Part shown: positions 7,979 to 15,579 of the stretch, in pieces | Position numbering within the stretch: the stretch's first letter is position 1 | How the letters are laid out: the number at the start of each line of letters is the position of its first letter | Source of the DNA: Cyanobacteria bacterium UBA11153 | GTDB lineage: Bacteria > Cyanobacteriota > Cyanobacteriia > Cyanobacteriales > Coleofasciculaceae | Direction: 5' to 3' | DNA length: 19,519 bases | NCBI GenBank assembly: GCA_003511885.1 | Contig: DOIX01000140.1 | Location: 22,793-42,311 of the forward strand | Notes under the pieces: generated by a model | What the model was told of the DNA's origin: nothing | Databases searched by the model: none | The model's input: only the letters and a program-made list of their open reading frames with translations | Program-made: the position numbers and the translations under genes

Positions 7979-8283
7979 ATTCACCTCTTAATAATTGATA
8001 ACTAACAGTTGTATTATGTCCCGTCGCATCCCAGTTATATAAACAGGTTCGTAGTAGGCACTAAAGTGCCTACTACGATGGGCTTTTAATGCACTAAAGT
8101 GCCTACTACAAACAAGAACGATATAATCGGACTTCTCCACTATCCATTCTTAACTATCAACTCTCAACTGTCAACTCTTAACTAATGCACTAAAATGCCT
8201 ACTACAAACAAGAATGATATAATCGGACTTCTCCACTATCCATTCTTAACTATCAACTATTAACTATCAACTCTCAATTGTTA
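7979..8283. repeat. Repeat-filled gap: palindrome plus 96-bp tandem duplication
   Basis: There is no gene here. 8051-8076 is a perfect palindrome, GTAGTAGGCAC, loop TAAA, GTGCCTACTAC. A segment starting TAATGCACTAAA at 8087 is repeated from 8183, a period of 96 bp, with only scattered changes (for example AAGTGCC versus AATGCC) over its first 70 bases. Each copy begins with half of the palindrome and ends in CAACT-type heptamers. This looks like local duplication of cyanobacterial repeats. Confidence 0.75.
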
Positions 8284-10101
8284 TTAATACATTCCCAAAG
8301 GTGGCACTTCTTCTGAATCGATATGGACATCCAATACTGTTGGTCCTGGATGGGTATAAATCGCTTGATAATCAAGCTCTGTTAAATCTTGATTATTGCG
8401 AATTGTATAACCATTAGCTCCCATTCCTTTAGCGATTAAGCTAAAATCCATCGCGGGGAGGGCAAATTCAAGGGCTTCTGTTCCTGTTTGAAGATGTCTG
8501 TGCTTAACCATACCATAGGATCGGTCATTTAAGATAACAAAAATTATCGGTAATTTTTCAGCAACGGCAACAGAAAGTTCTGTTCCGTGCATGAGAAAGC
8601 ATCCATCTCCTGTGAGACAAACAACAGGGTTATTCTTAACGGCTAAAGCTGTACCAACGGCGCTGCCAATTCCCCAACCCATCGGTGCTGTTTCTACAGC
8701 TAAACGATAGTTTTGGGGATGGTGTGGAAATAGGTAGTGGATTGTCCATGATAGCCAATTGCCAATGTCGATTAAATAACGGGTTTCTGGGGGGAAGTTT
8801 TGGATTATTTCGGCAATCAATCTCGGTGGTTTTACACAGTCGTTGTCGCTGAATGTTTGATATATTTCTGGCGATTTTACTTCTATTTGACTGGGTAAAA
8901 ATGGCGGCTTTTCTTTCCCTAAATCGTCTCTAAATTGTGGCAACCTTGGTAAGGTTAGTTTTTTCTGATTCTCTGAGGTACTCAGCCGCTTTACTAATTC
9001 CTCAAATATCGTTTTAATATTCCCCTGAAGGTGCAAACCTGCCATAGGAGAACGGATAAAATGAGTGGCGGCATGATGGATGTGAACTAATTTATGGTTC
9101 AACAAAACTCGATCCCACTGTGAGGTTTGCCAGTGTCCTAAAGTTGTCCCTACTGCCAAGATTAAGTCCACTGATTCGTCACTTAAGGCTTGACGTGCTG
9201 TTTTATGTCCGGCGAAACCAAATACTCCTCGTGCGAGAGGATGATAGGGATTTATACATGATTTTCCACCTTGATCCGTGACAATTAGTGCGCCAATTAA
9301 TTCCGCAAAGGTGACAATTTCTGGGGCGGCTTCAGTACAATCTTGACCGATTAATAAGACAACTTTTTGACCTTGACTTAAGGTATTATATAGGTTCTGG
9401 CAAAGTGTTTCTAATCCCCCTAAATCAAGAGATAATACAGGTTGATTTAGGATTTGAGATAAATGAGGATAGGTGATTGTTTCGGGAGCGGGAGAACGAA
9501 GAATATCGACAGGAATGCTAATATGGGCTGGCCCTTGGGGTGATTTTAATGCTGTTGTTAGTGCGGCGGCTAATTTTCGTTCCAATTGATTGACGTGACT
9601 TACTAGAGTATTGTAGCGAGTGCAGTGTTCAAACATACCAACTGCATCGATAGTATCGGGAGAAGATTCTTGAAAAGCACCCCAACCAAAATTAGATGAC
9701 ATGGTTTGTGCAGTGATTACTAGCAAGGGGATACCTTCCGCATAAGCCGATGCTACGCCTGTGATTAAATTTGTCGCTCCAGGTCCGGTTGTGGCACAGC
9801 ATACACCGATTTTGCCTGTTTCCCGTGCGTAGCCATCAGCCATGAAAGCTGCACCAGTTTCATGGCGAGTGAGGATGGCGCGGATACCACCTCTTTTTTC
9901 GCTGCGGGCTAAAGCTTCAAAGAGAGCGCTGTTATGTCCTCCGGGTATACCGAATACATATTCTACTGCGAATTGTTCTAAATACTCAACGATTAGATCT
10001 CCGATATTTTTGCGATCGCGCTGGTTATTTGATGATACTTTAGCTTGAGATGAGCTGGGTGCTGTTTGCTTATTTTGCTCTTGATTAATAATTTTCATCA
10101 T
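8284..10101 (-). CDS. Acetolactate-synthase-like ThDP-dependent enzyme
   Basis: A 605-residue ThDP enzyme with the three-domain order N (Pyr), middle, C (PP). Seen: the catalytic Glu81 in RHETGAAFMADGYAR, the loop ATTGPGATNLITG at 103-115, and the ThDP/Mg motif GDG at 498-500 closing with Asn525-Asp526. Family members decarboxylate 2-oxoacids or transfer the resulting acyl anion (acetolactate synthase, sulfoacetaldehyde acetyltransferase, benzaldehyde lyase, ScyA). Which reaction occurs here cannot be told from sequence. About 32 N-terminal residues, rich in Asn, Gln and Ser, precede the fold and are unusual. The start is uncertain between ATG at 10101 and 10098, and no ribosome binding site is visible. 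It lies 46 bp after the aminotransferase and is probably in one operon with it, which suggests that one enzyme makes the other's substrate. It is not next to other branched-chain amino acid genes, so housekeeping IlvB is unlikely. Confidence 0.85.
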   Translation of the reverse strand: MMKIINQEQNKQTAPSSSQAKVSSNNQRDRKNIGDLIVEYLEQFAVEYVFGIPGGHNSALFEALARSEKRGGIRAILTRHETGAAFMADGYARETGKIGVCCATTGPGATNLITGVASAYAEGIPLLVITAQTMSSNFGWGAFQESSPDTIDAVGMFEHCTRYNTLVSHVNQLERKLAAALTTALKSPQGPAHISIPVDILRSPAPETITYPHLSQILNQPVLSLDLGGLETLCQNLYNTLSQGQKVVLLIGQDCTEAAPEIVTFAELIGALIVTDQGGKSCINPYHPLARGVFGFAGHKTARQALSDESVDLILAVGTTLGHWQTSQWDRVLLNHKLVHIHHAATHFIRSPMAGLHLQGNIKTIFEELVKRLSTSENQKKLTLPRLPQFRDDLGKEKPPFLPSQIEVKSPEIYQTFSDNDCVKPPRLIAEIIQNFPPETRYLIDIGNWLSWTIHYLFPHHPQNYRLAVETAPMGWGIGSAVGTALAVKNNPVVCLTGDGCFLMHGTELSVAVAEKLPIIFVILNDRSYGMVKHRHLQTGTEALEFALPAMDFSLIAKGMGANGYTIRNNQDLTELDYQAIYTHPGPTVLDVHIDSEEVPPLGMY

Positions 10102-10147
10102 TTTTGGGTAATTGTTTTAATGGTTTTTTTCTGTCTAGCTATTGAGA

Positions 10148-11509
10148 TTACTGGCAAAGTAAGTTGAGGGATTGTTTGACTTGTTTTATTGTTAATTCTA
10201 ATTTGCTTACTAATTCATCGCATTGACTTTCGGTAATAATGAATGGTGGCGAAAGCAAAAGATGATCCCCATCTACTCCTACACCTGTACCAAACCTCGC
10301 CCTGAGAATTAACCCATTTTCTAAACCTATTTTCATGATATTTTCGGCGATATGGAGGGAACGAGGAAAAGGCTGATGAGTGTCTCTATTTTGGACAAAT
10401 TCCAGTCCCAATAACAATCCTTTCCCCCGCACATCTCCAATCAAAGGTTCCCGTAAAGCCAGTTTTGCCAATTCATTTTTCAGATATTCCCCCATCACTG
10501 CACATTTTTCAATGAGATTGTGTTTGGCAATGTATTTTTGGACGGCTAAGGCTGCTGCACAACTAATCGGATGTCCGGAATAGGTAAATAATGATAAAGG
10601 AGATTTTTTGGTGGCGGCTGCAAAGGTTTCCCGCATTTTTTGATGAAATATTACTGCACCAATGGGGGCATAACCACTACTCAATCCTTTGGTAGCTGTA
10701 ATAATATCGGGAATAGCTTCCCAATGTTGAATGCCAAAATTTTTACCAGTGCGCCCAAAGCCAGTTATGATTTCTTCTGAGATGAATAGAATGTCATAAA
10801 AGTCGCAAATTTCGCGAATTTTTTCGTAATAACCTGGTGGCGGTACAATCGCACTTCCAGCCCCACCAATTATGGGTTCCGCCATAAATGCGGCAATGGT
10901 ATCTGCTCCCTCTTGTTCGATTATTTTTGCTAGTTCATTAGCACAAGCTAACTGACAATTAGGATAGGCAAGATTTAAGGGACATTGATAGCAATGAGGT
11001 GCTTGAATATGGGGGAAATTTAATAAGTCAAAGGGTGGTAAATTTCCCCGCACAAACCTACTGCCAGACATACCAAGAGTGGCAATAGTATGCCCGTGAT
11101 AGCTATGCCAACGGGAGATAATCTTATATTTCCGGGATTTTCCGCGCAGTTGGTGATACAAAGTTGCCAACTGGAAAGCCATTTCATTTCCTGTTGAGCC
11201 ACCTGTGACGAAACCAACAGCATCCATTCCTGTTGGTGCCATCTCTGCCACAAAATCTGCTAAATCTTCCTGCGGTTGGCTGGTAAATTGGGCTTTATGT
11301 ACGAAACAAACTTGACGTGCTTGTTGAGCAATAGCATCGGCTATTTCTGCGACACCATGTCCAATTGAAATAACATGAGTACCGCCAATAGCATCAAGAT
11401 AGCATTTACCCTTATCGTCATAAAGATAAATACCTTCACCGTAAGCTGCCATTAGATAGCTACCTGGCGCTGAATTTGTACTCAAAACGTGAGATTTTCC
11501 TTGATTCAT
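10148..11509 (-). CDS. Class III PLP-dependent aminotransferase
   Basis: A 453-residue fold-type I aminotransferase of the omega-amino / taurine-pyruvate / beta-alanine type, expected to interconvert an aldehyde or ketone and a primary amine. Seen: TGGSTGNEMA at 102-111 (phosphate cup); HSYHGHT at 135-141; a cysteine set C173, C176, C185, C189 also found in some family members; and the Schiff-base Lys274 in TATKGLSSGYAPIGA. The usual Asp that contacts the PLP ring nitrogen (consensus DEV.TGFGR) appears as Glu245 in SEEIITGFGR; the codon is GAA. ATG 11509 is preferred over TTG 11515. The ribosome binding site is weak. It is upstream of and close to the ThDP gene; the gap to the chorismate-lyase-like gene upstream holds a MITE-like element. 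Confidence 0.88.
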   Translation of the reverse strand: MNQGKSHVLSTNSAPGSYLMAAYGEGIYLYDDKGKCYLDAIGGTHVISIGHGVAEIADAIAQQARQVCFVHKAQFTSQPQEDLADFVAEMAPTGMDAVGFVTGGSTGNEMAFQLATLYHQLRGKSRKYKIISRWHSYHGHTIATLGMSGSRFVRGNLPPFDLLNFPHIQAPHCYQCPLNLAYPNCQLACANELAKIIEQEGADTIAAFMAEPIIGGAGSAIVPPPGYYEKIREICDFYDILFISEEIITGFGRTGKNFGIQHWEAIPDIITATKGLSSGYAPIGAVIFHQKMRETFAAATKKSPLSLFTYSGHPISCAAALAVQKYIAKHNLIEKCAVMGEYLKNELAKLALREPLIGDVRGKGLLLGLEFVQNRDTHQPFPRSLHIAENIMKIGLENGLILRARFGTGVGVDGDHLLLSPPFIITESQCDELVSKLELTIKQVKQSLNLLCQ

Positions 11510-11592
11510 ACCCAATATCTGACTAAGAATTTCATAGTTTTCTTTAATTCACAACTAGAGACAATCTCAAATAAGCTAATTCGCAGTTAAAT

Positions 11593-11699
11593 TATACCAA
11601 TTTCCTCAATAGCTGGTACATTTGCTATTCTGACTCCCCCTTTACTAAGGGGGATTGGAGAGGGTTAATGTGTAGCACTGTTTTAGAAAATTAGTATTA
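11593..11699. mobile_element. MITE-like element, copy A
   Basis: A 107-bp segment starting TATACCAATTTCCT and ending GAAAATTAGTATTA; the ends are imperfect terminal inverted repeats of about 14 bp. An internal CCCCCTTTACTAAGGGGG stem is flanked by GATTGG. It has no coding capacity. A relative of nearly the same length lies at 13145-13250. It sits between the chorismate-lyase-like gene and the aminotransferase and could insert a stem-loop in their shared transcript. Confidence 0.55.
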
Positions 11700-11739
11700 C
11701 ATCTTTACTCCTACACATTCCCTCTTCTTTACTTACTTG

Positions 11740-12336
11740 TTAAAAAATTTCTGGACGAAAGTAACTTTCCGGAAATTTCTCAGTAATCATCATGATAGGC
11801 TGACGATTGGAAAAAACGCGGTAAGTGCGCGAAAGAAGTTTATCTTCTTTGTTAATCTTGAAATACTGGGATAAATCTCCTGCCATTTCTCTAGCTGTAT
11901 CTACAATTTCTTTAAAGGTTTCGACTCGTCTTTCTAGCCACAGTCTGCCAATTGGCTCCTGAGATTTAATCAATCTTTCTCGAAATACTTCATCGAGTCT
12001 TTCTGGGATAATAATTGACTCAGCGTAAACCCAGTTATTCCGGCTAATTTTACCCTGAAGTAATATTTTTCTTTCCATTACTTCACTATCTACTTTTATA
12101 TCTAATAAAGGAATATCATGGGCGGTATTGACAATTTCTTCTCCTAATTTAACAATCTGAAGCTTTTCACAGAGGTATGTTTCCAGTATTTCTGTCAATG
12201 TACCATCAGTGGTGAGGATAATTTTCTGAAAAGTACTAAGTCTGGAGGGATCGATATGACTGCGGATTAATGATTCTTGTAAATCTTGCCTGAAAAATGT
12301 GGTTTGTGTTCGAGAATTCATTACTTTGGCTTCCAT
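11740..12336 (-). CDS. Chorismate pyruvate-lyase-like protein (UbiC/DUF98 family)
   Basis: A 198-residue protein of the family that includes the cyanobacterial chorismate lyase, which converts chorismate to 4-hydroxybenzoate and pyruvate. Seen: FQKIILTTDGTLTEILE at 36-52, the typical start of the fold; Arg89 in RKILLQG; NWVYAESIIIP at 101-111; PIGRLW at 128-133; and Glu186 near the C-terminus in ITEKFP. Arg89 and Glu186 sit where UbiC has its substrate-binding Arg and active-site Glu (by-eye alignment). GAGG at 12347-12350, ten bases before the ATG at 12336, supports this start over an in-frame ATG at 12321. It follows the second sulfotransferase by 56 bp. If active, it could supply an aromatic starter acid for the ligase, or serve plastoquinone synthesis. 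A different substrate is possible. Confidence 0.72.
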   Translation of the reverse strand: MEAKVMNSRTQTTFFRQDLQESLIRSHIDPSRLSTFQKIILTTDGTLTEILETYLCEKLQIVKLGEEIVNTAHDIPLLDIKVDSEVMERKILLQGKISRNNWVYAESIIIPERLDEVFRERLIKSQEPIGRLWLERRVETFKEIVDTAREMAGDLSQYFKINKEDKLLSRTYRVFSNRQPIMMITEKFPESYFRPEIF

Positions 12337-12392
12337 GATGCAAATACCTCGTTAATTCTATCTATAATTTGTTTGGGGTAACATCAGAAAAT

Positions 12393-13076
12393 TTATCCAA
12401 CTTTTCTGATTGGGGTTGAGAAGCCATGAAAATTGTAGTTGAACAATTCTATGTCTTCTTTAAAGTAGTCAGCGACTATTTTTTTACTCCATGGGGTATA
12501 GTAGGAGCGATAGTCTTGATGAAAGGATCTATTTAGGTGGGGTAAAGATAGGTTCAAATTAAGTTGTTTACAGACATACTGAAAATCTTCTGCTAAAGTT
12601 TCATATCTCCCCACAAAATCCACAATTATATTTCCTTCTTTATCGGTAATTATATCTTTTTGCAATTTAGTTGCTCCTTTGGGAAAGGGATTTTTAGTAT
12701 TAATCACCCATTCCAGATATTCTTCAAACCCACTCATAGATTTAACGAGTTGATGTCGGATATGAGTTGTTTCTTTCAGGATAAAGTGATAATAGGAAAC
12801 TTGCCAATCCCAAGGATTCCTGACGAAGGCAAATTTATAAAACTGGTTATATTTATCCTCCATTTCCTTTTTAACGTCTCTTGCCTTGGCGTGCCATACA
12901 GAAGATTCCCACATTTCATATAGTGGATTGGGCTTTCCGTCTATTTCCTGGGGTGGGCGCTTGATTTTGAAGTATTCTGGTTGTTGGCAGTAGTCTTTCA
13001 GAACTTTTTTTATACTTGTGCCACCTGCTTTTGTAACGTGAAAGAAAATGAATTTTTGACTGTAAGATATGAGCAT
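12393..13076 (-). CDS. Sulfotransferase 2 (carbohydrate/2-O-sulfotransferase-like family)
   Basis: A 227-residue protein resembling the sulfotransferase family that includes chondroitin and heparan sulfate enzymes, and unlike sulfotransferase 1. Seen: PAPS 5' loop HVTKAGGTS at 13-21; WHAKA with a candidate catalytic His62; 3'-phosphate element FAFVRNPWDWQVSYYHF at 82-98; and a C-terminal YFKEDIELFNYNF segment characteristic of the family. No membrane anchor is visible, so it probably works in the cytoplasm. ATG 13076 is chosen because the frame upstream to 13136 is a C-rich low-complexity tract. No clear ribosome binding site was found. It lies between the sulfotransferase fusion (a MITE-like element in the gap) and the chorismate-lyase-like gene. 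Acceptor unknown. Confidence 0.83.
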   Translation of the reverse strand: MLISYSQKFIFFHVTKAGGTSIKKVLKDYCQQPEYFKIKRPPQEIDGKPNPLYEMWESSVWHAKARDVKKEMEDKYNQFYKFAFVRNPWDWQVSYYHFILKETTHIRHQLVKSMSGFEEYLEWVINTKNPFPKGATKLQKDIITDKEGNIIVDFVGRYETLAEDFQYVCKQLNLNLSLPHLNRSFHQDYRSYYTPWSKKIVADYFKEDIELFNYNFHGFSTPIRKVG

Positions 13077-13144
13077 AATTTTGTAGGAAGTAGGGAATGG
13101 GGAATAGAGAGTAGGGAATAGGGAGTAGATTAGCAATTAACTAT

Positions 13145-13250
13145 TATACCAATTTCCTAAAATAGCGCTACATATTAAGCCCCCCAACCCCCCTTAATAA
13201 GGGGAGAGCCAGCATCGCCACTGTAGCAGGCATTTAGAGAATTAGTATTA
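13145..13250. mobile_element. MITE-like element, copy B
   Basis: A 106-bp segment with the same ends as copy A: TATACCAATTTCCT at the left and GAGAATTAGTATTA at the right. The centre has CCCCCCTTAATAAGGGG. Outside the ends and the CCCCCTT/AAGGGG core, the interior differs from copy A. It occupies most of the gap between the sulfotransferase fusion and sulfotransferase 2. Confidence 0.55.
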
Positions 13251-13261
13251 GCCATTAGCAA

Positions 13262-15226
13262 TTAACTATTAACCATTACCAATTCCCTAATTTTCTCAAC
13301 TTTACTGATAATTGCTTCTAAATTAGGCAATAAAGGAGAAATTTCGTGTTCGTATTTGCGCCATTTATCAGGAGATGGGTTTGAAACATTGCGTTTGGCA
13401 ATTGCTAGAGGTTTAGAAACAATTGTCTCAATATTTTTATCCCAATCAAGCCCAGCAAAATCTCCAATTGCTTTAATCGTTTTCTCTGGTTGTTTCACCA
13501 AATCCAGATAGCTGACAAAAAACCAATCAGAAGGAGATAAAGCTTGCAAATCCGACAATATATAAGAGTTAGCAGCTTGCCATTGATAGGCGGCAATTTC
13601 CGGAATTGAACTTTCCTGTAAAGATAACCATCCTGGTGGTAAAAGGAAACGCCAATCGCAATAAGCCCAACCTGGAAGCTGGGAATAAGCGAGAAATTTT
13701 CCCGTGCGCCATCCTTCAATTAAACTGCTAATATTTTCCTTCGCTTCCCGATAAAGATAAATAAACAGGGCATCAGGAAATACAGCCTTTAAAAAAGGAA
13801 TTCGCAGGGCATTCTTCGGTGTTTTTTCCAGGAAACGTATCTGTTTCGGAGCTTCTAATTCAGTCAGAGATAGATATTGATTGCCATTGCGATTCTGTAA
13901 TTCTATGACAAACCTTTGGTGAAGAATTGAGGAAATTTCTGCGATAGCATCACTTTCCGTCAAGCGGTTAGAAGTAAAATTTCGTGCCGCTGGATGAAGT
14001 TGAGGAATCCCTTCGATAATTTCGTGGCTTTCATCTCCAATTGTCCAGATATCGGGAAATTGGGATAAAGTTTGAAATAACAGAGTACTACCAGCTCTAG
14101 GTGCAGATACAATAAAAATTGGTTTCTCAAACTCTGGAAGCTGGAAATTTTCTGGTTGAGGTTTTGCTTGAGGTTTCGGCTTTGCCCTAGCTGCAAGTAA
14201 GGATTGAGGGAAATGTTTAGCAACCGGGGTTGTTAACAACATCGAAGTAATGATATTAACCGAGTATTTCCCCTTTTCTGATAGCCACTTTTTCGTCAGA
14301 ATCGCTATTGTAGATTGGAAATCTACAATCAGCTTGCGGTAAGCTAATTCGCCAGTGTTATGATGTCCAAATTTAGCAAATACTTCTCCCCATTGGTTTG
14401 AAAAATGTTTCAGATTATTAGCCAATTGGGAAATCTTATCGTCAGGCATCCCTAAATCTCGAACATCTGCCAGAATATCCATAGTTAGTCGCTCAATTTC
14501 TAAAGGAGTCAATACCTCAAAGAAATAACTTTCTAAAGTAATCTGACAGAGATAATTTGGCAAAAAGGGAACATCTTGAAACTCAAGTTTAGCAGAATTG
14601 CGATCGCACTGAGTGCCCGCGAAGCGAAGGGAGGGTTTTGTACCCTCGACTTTGCCACCACCTAAACTTTCGCCATTCCCTGCCTCTTTTGACAGGATAT
14701 CTAGCCCAGCGGAATATCCTTTAGTTTCCACCACGAGATAGATGGAATCTGCCTCCGTTTCATTCCCCAGATAATAGGGCTGAGAATTATCAAATATCCA
14801 AGCTTCTCCTGCTTCTATCTGAATAGATTTCCCGTTACAGAATAGCTCGAGGTAAGGATGAGCAAGAATGGGAATATAAATCCCTACGCGCCGAAACCAG
14901 TGATAACTGGTATCGGCTTTAGGAGTTGTCTTACTTCCGCCATAAATTCGGATCAAATAGCTGCGAGAAATGGGAACTTCTAAAGCTACCATCGCCTGTT
15001 TTAGGTAAGGGCAGGCATCTAGAAACTCTGTCGGCTTCATCGGAGCTGAGATGGCAAAATCATCGTTAATTATACCACCTGCGGAGACTAATATAATCGC
15101 TTGATTGCCAGAAAATCCACTAAATTTGGTACTCCAATCCCCTTCTCTAAACTGATTAATTTCATGGCATAGGCGATTGACATCAAACCGCAGAGGCAGT
15201 TGAGCAAAATCAGTATTTAGTTTCAT
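13262..15226 (-). CDS. Fusion of a degenerate AspH-like domain and a sulfotransferase
   Basis: A 654-residue two-domain protein. Residues about 1-170 look like an aspartyl/asparaginyl beta-hydroxylase (double-stranded beta-helix) domain: IYIPILAHPYLELFCNG, then EAGEAWIFDNS, then IYLVVE. The two iron-binding His positions of that family appear as Tyr117 and Tyr151 or Tyr152, and the 2-oxoglutarate Arg as Ser161 (by-eye alignment), so it is probably not an oxygenase and may bind substrate or partner. Residues about 367-654 form a sulfotransferase: PAPS loop APRAGSTLLF at 375-384, EKTPKNALR at 467-475 and YLYREAKENISS at 490-501 with Arg493. The linker contains an apparent in-frame repeat insertion (14591-14671) and a Lys/Pro/Gln stretch near 349-359. 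The start is ATG 15226; a GTG at 15229 directly precedes it. It lies downstream of the radical SAM gene. Confidence 0.8.
   Translation of the reverse strand: MKLNTDFAQLPLRFDVNRLCHEINQFREGDWSTKFSGFSGNQAIILVSAGGIINDDFAISAPMKPTEFLDACPYLKQAMVALEVPISRSYLIRIYGGSKTTPKADTSYHWFRRVGIYIPILAHPYLELFCNGKSIQIEAGEAWIFDNSQPYYLGNETEADSIYLVVETKGYSAGLDILSKEAGNGESLGGGKVEGTKPSLRFAGTQCDRNSAKLEFQDVPFLPNYLCQITLESYFFEVLTPLEIERLTMDILADVRDLGMPDDKISQLANNLKHFSNQWGEVFAKFGHHNTGELAYRKLIVDFQSTIAILTKKWLSEKGKYSVNIITSMLLTTPVAKHFPQSLLAARAKPKPQAKPQPENFQLPEFEKPIFIVSAPRAGSTLLFQTLSQFPDIWTIGDESHEIIEGIPQLHPAARNFTSNRLTESDAIAEISSILHQRFVIELQNRNGNQYLSLTELEAPKQIRFLEKTPKNALRIPFLKAVFPDALFIYLYREAKENISSLIEGWRTGKFLAYSQLPGWAYCDWRFLLPPGWLSLQESSIPEIAAYQWQAANSYILSDLQALSPSDWFFVSYLDLVKQPEKTIKAIGDFAGLDWDKNIETIVSKPLAIAKRNVSNPSPDKWRKYEHEISPLLPNLEAIISKVEKIRELVMVNS
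14591..14671 (-). repeat. In-frame cyanobacterial repeat within the fusion linker
   Basis: This stretch includes a HIP1 octamer at 14600-14607 next to a CGCGAAGCGAAGGG block, the type of palindromic repeat usually seen between cyanobacterial genes. It is translated as a Gly-, Lys- and Ser-rich stretch (GGGKVEGTKPS...CDRNS). It lies between the two domains, where an extra segment would be tolerated. The boundaries are approximate. Confidence 0.4.
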
Positions 15227-15579
15227 CACTCGATTTGGGATTTGGGATTTGGGATTTTAGATTGGTTTGTCGCGATGGATGAATTAGTAAGCTGTGGGAG
15301 GAGCTAAACTGGATAACGATGATAGCGAAAAGGTAATAAGTAAGAGGTAAGAGCAAATATTCTTTGCCAAGCAGCACCTTAGCTTAATACCAAATTTCCC
15401 AGAGGATAATAGCGATAAATCCATCATCCATAGCACCAAAATATTTCCCGTGCAGCCATCCCAGATTTGCCATTTCCCCCAGGCTATACTCATAAAGAAA
15501 ATAAACCCAATGACAACACCCTACTCATATCAATCTCGACTCGAAACTATCCAAAAGATCAAATCTCAAATTACCTCAA
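15227..15579. other. Gap between radical SAM and fusion genes; possible short ORF
   Basis: 353 bp. Next to the fusion start is a GGGATTT tandem repeat (about 15234-15257). On the minus strand 15473-15384 encodes a 29-residue peptide (MANLGWLHGKYFG...), tryptophan- and glycine-rich, preceded by a G-run but too close for a good ribosome binding site. An overlapping frame at 15493-15284 encodes 69 residues. I recognise neither. They could be the remnant of a decayed gene or non-coding. No terminator was seen. Confidence 0.25.

Noticed and set aside
8284..10101. Housekeeping acetolactate synthase large subunit
   Set aside because: There is no small subunit or ilv gene nearby, the N-terminus is unusual, and the gene is tightly paired with a class III aminotransferase.
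13077..13136. Longer start for sulfotransferase 2
   Set aside because: The extra 20 residues (Tyr/Pro/Phe-rich) come from a low-complexity repeat common upstream of cyanobacterial genes.
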